Origin: a virus
Length of the DNA stretch: 23,004 bases
Reading direction: 5' to 3' (one strand)
Virus record (IMG/VR): IMGVR_UViG_3300028920_000646
Span: 1 to 23,004 of that record
Part shown: positions 8,933 through 16,152 of the stretch, piece by piece
Layout: each line of letters begins with the position of its first letter
How positions within the stretch are numbered: the first letter of the stretch is position 1
Notes under the pieces: generated by a model
Database searches by the model: none
What the model was told of the DNA's origin: nothing
What the model saw: the letters and a program-made list of their open reading frames with translations, nothing else
Translations under genes and position numbers: made by a program

Positions 8933-11163
8933 TTGTTTAGGTCAATTAACATAGCAACCTTGTCTCCCATACCCCAGCGTTTTCTTATATTGAAGTATTT
9001 TGAATATTGATGGTTAAAACAATAATTGCCAAAGGGAGTAAAATCTTTAGGCTCTATTAGTAAGAGTTGCTTACCGACCTTTTTAAGTGCATCAACTGCT
9101 TTTTGTATGTTTTGGGGAGGAACATGCTCCAAGGTTGTGTAGCAGAATAACAAATCAATCTTACCATTTACATGCTTATCAACTTCTTCTACCGAACTAA
9201 CAAAGAAATCTTTCTTGGGAAAGTATTCCTTGCAAATTTCTATCAACCTCTCCGATATGTCAAAGCCAGAATACTCCTTGTCATCAAATAGAGGTGTGAA
9301 TCTTCCATTACCGCAACCAACATCCAATACTGAGTCAAAACTAAGTGATTGTATTATGCCCCGTAGCTTATCTTTCTTAACCTTGTCTGTTTGGGCTTGC
9401 TTATCCCATGAATCTGCCCTTTTCTCCCAGTATCGCTTCTCATCATACTCACAAAGTTGGCTAATCTTTGCTCTATACTCGTCAGCATCCAGCCATTTCC
9501 TGTAATGTTTAGCACCTTTAGTGTTTAATGGCTTTTTAAGGGTCTTGTATATGGCTTTTTTCATCTCTATCAGTACGTCTTTGACCATTAAATCCTTTTT
9601 AACCAACGGAAGCATGTCAAAATGCTCTGCATATGGCATTTTTATGGTTGTTAAGGCATTTCTACCAGCCCCAATCCACTCTGCTACGCTAATTGGGAGT
9701 CCATCGTGCTTTGTGAACCTGATAATTGCACCAGTTTCCTTGATTATCTCTCCAACACCGTTAGTTTTACCCCAAATCTTGAAGTTTGTGGCTTTATGTG
9801 GCGGTTGTAGGGTGTCATTTCCGAAGAAATGGAAATCTACATCCTTCATCATGTGGACTAAGCCCTTTTCTTCCTTACTTCCAGTAAAGAATTTCTCAAA
9901 ATAGAAGTCCCCATTATCTTCTGGGAGATAAATTGCGATAGCTTTCTTCTTCGGCAGGGGTTCTACATCATACCACTTCTTAGGTGGGAATGGCACAACC
10001 TCTGCATCTATCCCATAGGCTTTGAGTTCTTTCTGTATTGCTGGGATTTCACATAAAACAGCTTCGCATGACTTTAACCATGCTCTAACCTGTGCAATCT
10101 GGTCCATTGTCATCTGTCTAAATAGAAGTAAATCAGACCCTATAAAGTGTATAATCTTCTTAGCTTGAGACATGGGAAATATTCCATTCCATTCTCCTGC
10201 TGCTTTTAAGGCTGCAATCTTTGGCATAAACGATGGGGACATGAATATTGACCTGAAAAACTCAAAATTATAAAAGAATCCACCTACAACGTAGATAGTT
10301 TCATAGTTATGTGGTTTCATTGGTGGGTATTCACGATAGTCAGCATCTAATACTTCTGCTACCCCTTTACCATGTAATGGTGCCCAGTTAGAAGCAGTAA
10401 CACAAACTTTGGCTTCTGGTATCCCATGTAACGCTTTAATCTGGTTTATCCTAGCCATCCAGTTCTTAGACGAATCAAATGATAGTCCCCCTGGGTGTGG
10501 CATAGTAGTCTCAAAGAATGCTGAGGTAAAGTATTTCCCCTTAGCCCCGTAATCATGAACTACCGATAACCAAAAGTCCCAGTCTTGTAAACTCTTGACT
10601 GCTGGGTTCCAAAGACCATCTTTTAAGCCTACCTTTTCTGCTGCCGCCCAATAATCTTTAGCCCTTATTGGGAACGAACCATCTATGTAATTCTGTGTCT
10701 TAAGGACATGGGGATTAAAAGGCTCTGACAGATAAGGAGCAGTAACCAGTCTTCCACCCAACCATGTGGGTTTGTTTATTTTGTTATCAACGAACTTATA
10801 ACCTCCGTAGATAAAAGCACAATCTGGGTTGTCGTGTAGCATATTCATCCATACTCTTAGGAGTCCAGGATTCAGGAAAGAATCAGCTGGCAAGAATGAA
10901 TACACGTCTCCAGTTGCTATCTTCGCCCCTTCGTTACGAGCGACACAAGCACCTTTATTCTTTTTGAAACGAATGACTTTAATTTCTTTATTTTTTTCAT
11001 ATTTTCTTAAGATTTTTTCTGTATTATCTTTAGAGCCATCATCAATTATAATCAACTCTTTCTTAGGATAATCTTGGTCTAAGAAAGTTTTGATATGAAG
11101 CTCCAAAGTATCCCCATCATTGTAAGATGGAGTAATTATAGAAATCCTCTGTTTATTATTCAT
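8929..11163 (-). CDS. Three-domain glycosyltransferase (GT2 + GT-B-like) - SAM methyltransferase fusion
   Basis: 744 residues. Domain 1 (about 1-250) is GT2: ISIITPSYNDGDTLELHIK, IIDDGSKDNT (39-48), KGACVARNEGA and LPADSFLNPG, where PADS takes the DxD place. Domain 2 (about 285-575) looks like a GT-B-type module: WNGIFPMSQAKKIIHFIGSD, CEIPAIQKELKAYGIDAEVV and RFTKHDGLPISVAEWIGAGR. Domain 3 (about 590-744) is a class I methyltransferase with motif I VLDVGCGNGRFTP (612-624), GFDIS, and CYTTLEHVPP. A protein that adds two sugars and caps or modifies one by methylation is a reasonable model (inference). AGGAGG lies 6-7 bases before the ATG, inside the end of the HNH gene. It is not a frameshifted pair: the frame is continuous throughout. 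Confidence 0.85.
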   Translation of the reverse strand: MNNKQRISIITPSYNDGDTLELHIKTFLDQDYPKKELIIIDDGSKDNTEKILRKYEKNKEIKVIRFKKNKGACVARNEGAKIATGDVYSFLPADSFLNPGLLRVWMNMLHDNPDCAFIYGGYKFVDNKINKPTWLGGRLVTAPYLSEPFNPHVLKTQNYIDGSFPIRAKDYWAAAEKVGLKDGLWNPAVKSLQDWDFWLSVVHDYGAKGKYFTSAFFETTMPHPGGLSFDSSKNWMARINQIKALHGIPEAKVCVTASNWAPLHGKGVAEVLDADYREYPPMKPHNYETIYVVGGFFYNFEFFRSIFMSPSFMPKIAALKAAGEWNGIFPMSQAKKIIHFIGSDLLLFRQMTMDQIAQVRAWLKSCEAVLCEIPAIQKELKAYGIDAEVVPFPPKKWYDVEPLPKKKAIAIYLPEDNGDFYFEKFFTGSKEEKGLVHMMKDVDFHFFGNDTLQPPHKATNFKIWGKTNGVGEIIKETGAIIRFTKHDGLPISVAEWIGAGRNALTTIKMPYAEHFDMLPLVKKDLMVKDVLIEMKKAIYKTLKKPLNTKGAKHYRKWLDADEYRAKISQLCEYDEKRYWEKRADSWDKQAQTDKVKKDKLRGIIQSLSFDSVLDVGCGNGRFTPLFDDKEYSGFDISERLIEICKEYFPKKDFFVSSVEEVDKHVNGKIDLLFCYTTLEHVPPQNIQKAVDALKKVGKQLLLIEPKDFTPFGNYCFNHQYSKYFNIRKRWGMGDKVAMLIDLNK

Positions 11164-11743
11164 TGTTTTCCTCCTTTTTATATTTATTGATAAATACTGG
11201 TAACCATATTGGCTTAATAAACATATGTGCTAAAGCCTTAAAATCTTCTTCATTGAATAAATCAGATTTTATACGATTACAATACATACAAGCTAATACA
11301 ATATTATCTATTTGATATGGCTTATTATTATCTACCCTATCTATAGTTAATCTGCTAGTATATTCTTTATTAAAATGTTTGTTTAATATTTCTATTTCAG
11401 TTTCTGGTATTCCACAATAATGACATACTTTATCTTCTTTATTATACCAATTAAGAAAATCTTTTTGTTTTAATGGAAACTCACGTTTTTTCTTTCTACA
11501 ATTTTCTTTTAAAAGATGGTAAATATATTTAGGACTACCAACCCAATTTATCCAAGACTTCTTTGCTGACAACTTAACTTTTTCTGGATTATTCTTTTGC
11601 CATTTCTTAACATTCTTTTTAATTTTATCTTTATTTTTTTCATAATATTCATGCTGATTATCTTTACATTTCTGTGTTTTTCTATAACGCTTATTTCTTA
11701 TATTATTTAATTCTTTCTCAGATATTTTTTTTCTATCCTCCAT
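11156..11743 (-). CDS. HNH endonuclease (homing-type), 195 aa
   Basis: The start is ATG at 11743, preceded by AGAGG at seven bases; an upstream ATG at 11776 in the same frame lacks such a site. The N-terminal two thirds is Lys-rich and probably binds DNA (YYEKNKDKIKKNVKKW). The C-terminal HNH zinc-finger nuclease has CHYCG (107-111), the catalytic strand SRLTIDRVDN (130-139), DNIVLACMYCN (146-156) and KSD. The enzyme would cut DNA, probably as a free-standing homing endonuclease. The gene is visibly more A/T-rich than its neighbours and interrupts a sugar operon, which suggests horizontal insertion. Even so, it overlaps both neighbours (11 and 8 bases) and supplies the ribosome-binding site for the next gene. 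Confidence 0.85.
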   Translation of the reverse strand: MEDRKKISEKELNNIRNKRYRKTQKCKDNQHEYYEKNKDKIKKNVKKWQKNNPEKVKLSAKKSWINWVGSPKYIYHLLKENCRKKKREFPLKQKDFLNWYNKEDKVCHYCGIPETEIEILNKHFNKEYTSRLTIDRVDNNKPYQIDNIVLACMYCNRIKSDLFNEEDFKALAHMFIKPIWLPVFINKYKKEENNE

Positions 11744-12686
11744 ATTGTTTCCTCTCTTTGTTAATAAATTCTGCAACCCTTTTTACTTGGCTTTCTTTCA
11801 TATCTGCCCAGAATGGTATTGAAATCATATGGGCAGCAAACTCTTCAGCACAAAAGAATTTATGTTTTGTGTAAAAAGCTGGTTGCTTATGTATTGGGTT
11901 AAAATGTTTAGACACCTGTATTCCCTCTTGTTTCGCTCTCCTATAGAATGACGCAAAATCGTCTATCCAGACTTGGTAGATGTATCTGCTCCAGTTGTCG
12001 AGTTCGTGTGGGATGAGGTATTTGTCGTAGATTTCTTTAACCTTGTCTCTTTTTTTGTTTGTGTAATCCAGTCTTCGAATCTGGTTGAGAGCAAGAGCAG
12101 CAGTAGTGTCAGCCATATAAAAGTTCCAGCCAGGGGTATGAACAGTAAATTCGAATGTGTTATTTCCATAAACTCTTCCATTATTTACTAAAGTTTTCAA
12201 GAAGTTATATTGTTCCTTAGAATTGGTAGTAATCATTCCACCTTTACCAGTAGCGAGAAGTTTTGTGGCGTGGAACGAAAACACCCAGATAGCTTCTTCA
12301 TTTTCTTTTGTAATATTTCTATCAATAACATGAGCGGAATCCATAATCACCCCTTTATCTGTTTCAATCTTATAAAAACTGCCAGCCACCCATCCATCAT
12401 AAAATTCAATTTCTACTCCCATTAGCTTGGCCACATTTGCCATTGATACATAAGTAGCCGTAGGCATACTGAGTTTTGATGGCTTTAACAAGGTTAAGAC
12501 AGAAATGAAACCAGAAGTACAGCTATCAACAGCGACAGCGTATTTAGAGCCAACATAATCTGCAAACTCTTTTTCTAATTTTGCCACTTCTGTTCCTGTG
12601 GCTAGGTTCCCCGAAAGAAGTTGCTTACTTACAGCCTTGGCATCTTCTTTGGTAATTGGGGGTCTTAATAATGGTATTCTTTCCAT
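11733..12686 (-). CDS. wlbC: DegT/DnrJ/EryC1-type PLP-dependent sugar aminotransferase (WbpE/WlbC-like)
   Basis: The start is ATG at 12686, with AGGAGG seven bases upstream; a longer reading from 12710 is not favoured. The 317-residue protein begins MERIPLLRPPITKEDAKAVS, the normal family opening. GNLATGTEVAKLEKEFADYV follows. It has VAVDSCTSGF in the PLP-phosphate region, MDSAH with Asp116 for the ring nitrogen, and FSFHATKLLATGKGG (136-150) with Lys142 as the Schiff-base lysine. The family transfers an amino group from glutamate to a keto nucleotide sugar. Beside a WlbA-like oxidoreductase and an acetyltransferase, amination of the 3-keto sugar is the expected step (inference). It is somewhat shorter than the usual 360-390 residues; the core motifs are intact. 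Confidence 0.85.
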   Translation of the reverse strand: MERIPLLRPPITKEDAKAVSKQLLSGNLATGTEVAKLEKEFADYVGSKYAVAVDSCTSGFISVLTLLKPSKLSMPTATYVSMANVAKLMGVEIEFYDGWVAGSFYKIETDKGVIMDSAHVIDRNITKENEEAIWVFSFHATKLLATGKGGMITTNSKEQYNFLKTLVNNGRVYGNNTFEFTVHTPGWNFYMADTTAALALNQIRRLDYTNKKRDKVKEIYDKYLIPHELDNWSRYIYQVWIDDFASFYRRAKQEGIQVSKHFNPIHKQPAFYTKHKFFCAEEFAAHMISIPFWADMKESQVKRVAEFINKERKQYGG

Positions 12687-12807
12687 ATTTTTTCCTCCTT
12701 TTAATTGCACCTGCTGGGCAGATGTCTATATAATTCTTAGGTTTGTCTTTATCACAAGCCCCACAATCAACGCAGAGCTTTTTGTCGATATAATATTCTA
12801 TTGCCAT
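12625..12807 (-). CDS. Ferredoxin-like mini-protein, 60 aa
   Basis: It starts MAIEYYIDKKLCVDCGAC and has Cys12-x2-Cys15-x2-Cys18-x11-Cys30-Pro, followed by AGAI. This is the pattern of one [4Fe-4S] ferredoxin site, with about eight extra residues before the CP. A further CxxC (56, 59) lies at the extreme C-terminus, in the stretch that overlaps the start of the aminotransferase gene by 62 bases. The start overlaps the acetyltransferase stop by 10 bases. No good ribosome-binding site is visible, so coupling is likely. It fills a gap that would otherwise be about 110 bases. A redox role for a neighbouring sugar enzyme is possible but unproven, and the last 20 residues may be a by-product of overlap. 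Confidence 0.6.
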   Translation of the reverse strand: MAIEYYIDKKLCVDCGACDKDKPKNYIDICPAGAIKRRKKYGKNTIIKTPNYQRRCQGCK

Positions 12808-13238
12808 CTATTGTTTTTTGTTTTGAGTTTCCTTTGTACTCTGGCGGGGTTCCCATAAACAAGTACTCCAGGGGGAACATCCTTGGTTACTACAGAACCA
12901 GCACCAATAGCAGCATAATCACCAATAGTAATACCGCATACGATAGTGCTGTTAGCTCCGATTGAGACGCCTTTTCCAACTTTGGTTTTAACAAACTCCC
13001 CACCTTTATTCTCATAAGCTCTTGGGGTGAGGTCATTCGTAAAACAAACATGCGGGCCGATAAAAACGTCATCTCCGATTTCCACGCCATTATAAATTTC
13101 CGTATTATTTTGGATGTTACAATTTTTTCCAATAACACCCCTATCGAATACAATAACATTGTGTCCTATTTTAGTTCCTTCTCCAATTTTTGCCCCTTGT
13201 ATGACAAGATATTGGAATGCTTGTTGTGGGTCACTCAT
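12798..13238 (-). CDS. wlbB: Left-handed beta-helix (hexapeptide) acetyltransferase, WbpD/WlbB-like
   Basis: 146 residues made almost entirely of hexapeptide repeats with Ile/Val every sixth position (IQGAKIGEGTKIGHNVIV; IGKNCNIQNNTEIYNGVEIG). The loop VFIGPHVCFTNDLTPRAYE (58-76) is characteristic of the WlbB/WbpD branch. The end (TIGDYAAIGAGSVVTKDVPP, then VYGNPARV) is the classical coil and acetyl-CoA-binding terminus. The WlbB/WbpD branch N-acetylates UDP-2-acetamido-3-amino-glucuronate using acetyl-CoA, and such enzymes are cytosolic trimers. It lies next to the WlbA-like gene with an 8-base overlap, the same partnership as in bacterial O-antigen clusters. It is shorter than bacterial WlbB (about 190), lacking some N-terminal coils. 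The substrate is inferred from context. Confidence 0.85.
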   Translation of the reverse strand: MSDPQQAFQYLVIQGAKIGEGTKIGHNVIVFDRGVIGKNCNIQNNTEIYNGVEIGDDVFIGPHVCFTNDLTPRAYENKGGEFVKTKVGKGVSIGANSTIVCGITIGDYAAIGAGSVVTKDVPPGVLVYGNPARVQRKLKTKNNRWQ

Positions 13239-14073
13239 GGTCTCTAATTTTAGCTACTAAATCTATAGAGGGGAGTGTGTCTTCCACCCAGAACCCACGC
13301 CCAGCTAATATCTCTTCGTAAACTTTGGTGTGTAGTTCTGTAAAACCCTCCGTAAAATCTATTTCTTCCCCATTAATTTCCATGAATCTTTTAGGCGTGT
13401 CCTCATCTATCGAGAGTTTCCATTGGACTTCAGCCTTATCCAGTATCAATGAGCCTTCCATGGTTCTTCCATATTTATTAACAGACCACATTTTTACTTC
13501 ACCAAACTTCCAGATAAGCATATCAAAGAAATGCACACCAATATTCATGGCTAAACCGCCTGATAATTCATCCCTCGCTTTCCAAGAAACGTCATACCAG
13601 TTGCCCCGTGGGGTGGAATAGTCTAATTTTATTTTATTATGTTCTTTTACTTTTATGTTTTTTATTTTGTCATGGAGCCTTAACTGAAGAACGGGATATA
13701 CCCTCTGGCCATACTCGGATTCCATTTCCATAATGGGTGGAATATTCCAAGAGTTTAAGACTAGGGGCTTTTCACAAATAACATTAGCACCGCACCTAAG
13801 GCCAAGGCGTATATGAGAATCGTGGAGATAATTCGGAGTACATACTGTAACAAAATCCACAGGCTTTCCTTCTCTTTTGAGCCTTTCAAGATGCCTTTCA
13901 AATCTTTCAATTTCCGTGAACACGTCTGCATTAGGGAAATACGAATCCAAAATACCCAACGAGTCGTGTTTATCCACCGCTGCAATAAGCTCATTCCCCG
14001 TTTCCCTTATTGCTTTTAAATGTTTGGGGGCGACATACCCTCCAGCACCAATTAGTGCAAATTTTTTCGCCAT
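13231..14073 (-). CDS. wlbA: Gfo/Idh/MocA oxidoreductase, WlbA/WbpB-like UDP-sugar 3-dehydrogenase
   Basis: The 280-residue protein starts MAKKFALIGAGGYVAPKHLK with the GxGGYVAP dinucleotide-binding turn. It then has SLGILDSYFPNADVFTE and ERFERHLERLKREGK, VCTPNYLHDSHI (77-88), CEKPLVLNSWN with Glu101-Lys102-Pro103, and GGLAMNIGVHFFD (172-184) with the expected catalytic His181. The end contains GFTELHTKVYEEILAGRG. This combination is diagnostic of the WlbA/WbpB group rather than of Gfo/Idh enzymes in general. These enzymes oxidise C3 of UDP-2-acetamido-2-deoxy-glucuronate with NAD. It is about 30 residues shorter than bacterial versions, mainly in the substrate-binding part. It overlaps the upstream SDR gene by 22 bases and the acetyltransferase gene by 8. 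Confidence 0.88.
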   Translation of the reverse strand: MAKKFALIGAGGYVAPKHLKAIRETGNELIAAVDKHDSLGILDSYFPNADVFTEIERFERHLERLKREGKPVDFVTVCTPNYLHDSHIRLGLRCGANVICEKPLVLNSWNIPPIMEMESEYGQRVYPVLQLRLHDKIKNIKVKEHNKIKLDYSTPRGNWYDVSWKARDELSGGLAMNIGVHFFDMLIWKFGEVKMWSVNKYGRTMEGSLILDKAEVQWKLSIDEDTPKRFMEINGEEIDFTEGFTELHTKVYEEILAGRGFWVEDTLPSIDLVAKIRDHE

Positions 14074-14948
14074 TCGATATATTCAAATAAATTTTTCTCA
14101 AAGTCTGTTTCTATCTTTAACCCAAGTTTTTGGGCTTTGGTCGTATCCGCACAGAGCCGTTGGACTTCCCCTGGTCTTGGACTTGTATAGATTGGTTTAG
14201 GGCATCCAGTATATTTTTGTACCAGAGTTGCGATTTCATTAACTGAGACCGTGGTACCTGAACCAACGTTAATCGGCTTTCCTTTGACTCCCTTTTCGGC
14301 AATAAGTTCGTATCCTCTAACAGCATCTGTAACCCACATGTAATCTCTTTCCTGTTTTCCAGAGCCGAATATAATAGGGGATTTACCATGTAATGCACGG
14401 TTGACGAATATGGCGATGACTCCTCCATAAGAATCAAAGCGTTGCCAAGTCCCAAAGGTATTAAAGTTCCTAAGTATCCGTACATCCACGCCATAGGTAT
14501 CGGCATAAGATTTACAGAGCCTGTCTCCTGCGACTTTCGTTGCTGCGTAAACTGACTGACAGTTGAGTGGGTGTTCTTCTGACATTTTTTCGGTTTGTGA
14601 TGTACCATAGACTTCACTTGTTGAAGCGAACACCATAGGTTTCTCGTATTTCCTGCACGCCTCTAATAAATTAGTAGTTCCTTTAACGTTAATATCCACC
14701 GTCTCTTGTGGGTATTTATTTCCATAATCAATATTTATCATAGCAGCTAAATGATAGACTTCATCAACTTGGCTCACTAAAAGGTCAACCAACCGTTCAT
14801 CACGAACATCACCAATAACAAGGTTTTTCATTCGTCTTGTTGACCATTGAAGGTTATCAAGCCCTACAACTTCATATCCTTTGTTTTCTAAATATTCCTG
14901 TAGGTGCGAGGCAATAAACCCTGCCGCACCCGTTATTAGAACTCTCAT
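14052..14948 (-). CDS. Extended SDR nucleotide-sugar epimerase/dehydratase
   Basis: A 298-residue extended short-chain dehydrogenase. It has TGAAGFIASHL (6-16) for NAD binding, GDVRD (46-50), HLAAM (66-70), FASTSEVYG (107-115), and the catalytic SVYAATK (Tyr134, Lys138). RNFNTFGTWQRFDSYGGVI and RDYMWVTDAVRGYELI form the substrate side. The closest groups are UDP-sugar 4-epimerases, UDP-glucuronate decarboxylases and NDP-hexose 4,6-dehydratases, and sequence alone does not separate them. AGGA lies eight bases before the ATG. It is the first gene of the sugar island, directly downstream of the major capsid gene, and overlaps the WlbA-like gene by 22 bases. It is close to the family's usual length. 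Confidence 0.87.
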   Translation of the reverse strand: MRVLITGAAGFIASHLQEYLENKGYEVVGLDNLQWSTRRMKNLVIGDVRDERLVDLLVSQVDEVYHLAAMINIDYGNKYPQETVDINVKGTTNLLEACRKYEKPMVFASTSEVYGTSQTEKMSEEHPLNCQSVYAATKVAGDRLCKSYADTYGVDVRILRNFNTFGTWQRFDSYGGVIAIFVNRALHGKSPIIFGSGKQERDYMWVTDAVRGYELIAEKGVKGKPINVGSGTTVSVNEIATLVQKYTGCPKPIYTSPRPGEVQRLCADTTKAQKLGLKIETDFEKNLFEYIEWRKNLH

Positions 14949-14964
14949 AAATTTTGTCCTGAAG

Positions 14965-15007
14965 GGCAGATAAACTGCCCCCCAGTATCAAAACTTGTGA
15001 GTTTTGT
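14965..15007 (-). other. Two hairpins between the capsid gene and the sugar island
   Basis: The 66-base gap after the major capsid stop contains two perfect 6-bp inverted repeats. CAAAAC/GTTTTG (14990-15007) comes first in transcription, and GGGCAG/CTGCCC (14965-14981) with a 5-base loop comes second. Neither is followed by a U-run on the minus strand, so neither is a canonical intrinsic terminator. They could stabilise the abundant capsid message or reduce read-through into the sugar genes. Confidence 0.4.
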
Positions 15008-15014
15008 CTTTCTA

Positions 15015-16124
15015 CTACCAGCTTGTAAGAATGTTGAAGTAATAACTCGCTGTCGTTGACGGGAATAGAACGTTGACTTCTGAAGCGGCAATGTCTGATA
15101 AGACAGGACCACCACCGATGCCACCTGGTCTAAATATTTCACTCTGACCTGACCATACGATTTCTATGGCCGAAGGATTCAATACTTTAGACGCAATAGT
15201 AGTATCCCATGCGTAGTTATCTACCCGATTATTCGGGTCAGTCTTAGAAGCACCTGTATTCTTGTAAAAGTTTACACCACCATCAATTTCTGTAACGGCA
15301 TAAGCATCCTGTCCAAATATGACACCACCATAGACTTTAGCAGCACTACCTGTTGCGGTAGATACTGAATCGCCTGAGTAGGCCGAACCTGGAGCAATAG
15401 GAACTTTAGAGCTCCTCATGCAACGAATGCCCATAGCTTCACCAACCTCGAACTTGTACATCTTTTGTGGGTCTTGATAAGCAGCCCAACCCTTAAAGTT
15501 CGAATCACCCATTATGTCAGATAACTGATACGGATGGAAAATTCCAACGTATGAGCCACCTTCATAAGGTTTGACATTCTTCCTTTGTAGATTAGTAGCC
15601 GCAGCCCTCAAATCAGATAGTGCAAGTCTCGCTGAAGATGAACCTGACACAACAGCTGTATAACTACCCTGGGTAATAGCTGAATCCCTTTTAACGTAAT
15701 GATTTACGCCAGAATCAGCGATAATAGCCTGGATAACATATTGGTCAACTGTGTGTGCAGCCTGGTCAGCTAAGACTTCCATTGCATAAGCATCGGTGTC
15801 TATAACTGACGTCAACCTTGCGTACTTGGAGACATTGACTGAATCGCCAATCTCTTCAAGTAAAGCAGAAACTTGATTGGTAGAGAGTGTTTTGATTGCA
15901 GATTGAGGATAACCTTGAGACAGCATATAGCCGTAGTTCAAAGCAACCTTTCTGTTAAATACTATTGCTGTACCCCCATTCTGAGGAATGGGTTTTTTTG
16001 AAGCAAAAGTATAAAAACGGAACTCTGGTCTCATCCACTCCAACATCGTTTTTTCGTAAAACGAAGTTATTGTGCTACCTAAAATTGTACCCGCTGTAGT
16101 AGAAGGAGTACCTGGAAATGCCAT
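15015..16124 (-). CDS. Major capsid protein, N4-gp56 family
   Basis: 369 residues. The N-terminal pattern STITSFYEKTMLEWMRPEFR, then ASKKPIPQNGGTAIVFNRK, matches the N4-gp56 type of HK97-fold capsid proteins (Y-K/L-L-...-P...K.IP..GG.tv.f.r). Later features are GDSVNVSKYARLTSVID, RKNVKPYEGGSYVGIFHP with QLSDIMGD, and a beta-rich C-terminus ending FPSTTASYYFNILTSW. It forms the capsid shell as repeated hexons and pentons. AAAGG stands seven bases before the ATG. It sits directly downstream of the scaffold gene, the standard order. The length is within the family's usual range. There is no visible prodomain or protease, so assembly probably relies on the separate scaffold. Confidence 0.88.
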   Translation of the reverse strand: MAFPGTPSTTAGTILGSTITSFYEKTMLEWMRPEFRFYTFASKKPIPQNGGTAIVFNRKVALNYGYMLSQGYPQSAIKTLSTNQVSALLEEIGDSVNVSKYARLTSVIDTDAYAMEVLADQAAHTVDQYVIQAIIADSGVNHYVKRDSAITQGSYTAVVSGSSSARLALSDLRAAATNLQRKNVKPYEGGSYVGIFHPYQLSDIMGDSNFKGWAAYQDPQKMYKFEVGEAMGIRCMRSSKVPIAPGSAYSGDSVSTATGSAAKVYGGVIFGQDAYAVTEIDGGVNFYKNTGASKTDPNNRVDNYAWDTTIASKVLNPSAIEIVWSGQSEIFRPGGIGGGPVLSDIAASEVNVLFPSTTASYYFNILTSW

Positions 16125-16152
16125 AGTACGCCCTTTCTACCTCCTCCTTTTA

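Noticed and set aside
9215-9904. Plus-strand frames opposite the 744-residue fusion
   Set aside because: The minus-strand methyltransferase and GT motifs are unambiguous. The plus frames are hydrophobic shadows.
14117-14617. 166-residue minus-strand frame within the SDR gene
   Set aside because: It overlaps the SDR frame, which carries all the catalytic motifs, and has no start signal or family resemblance.
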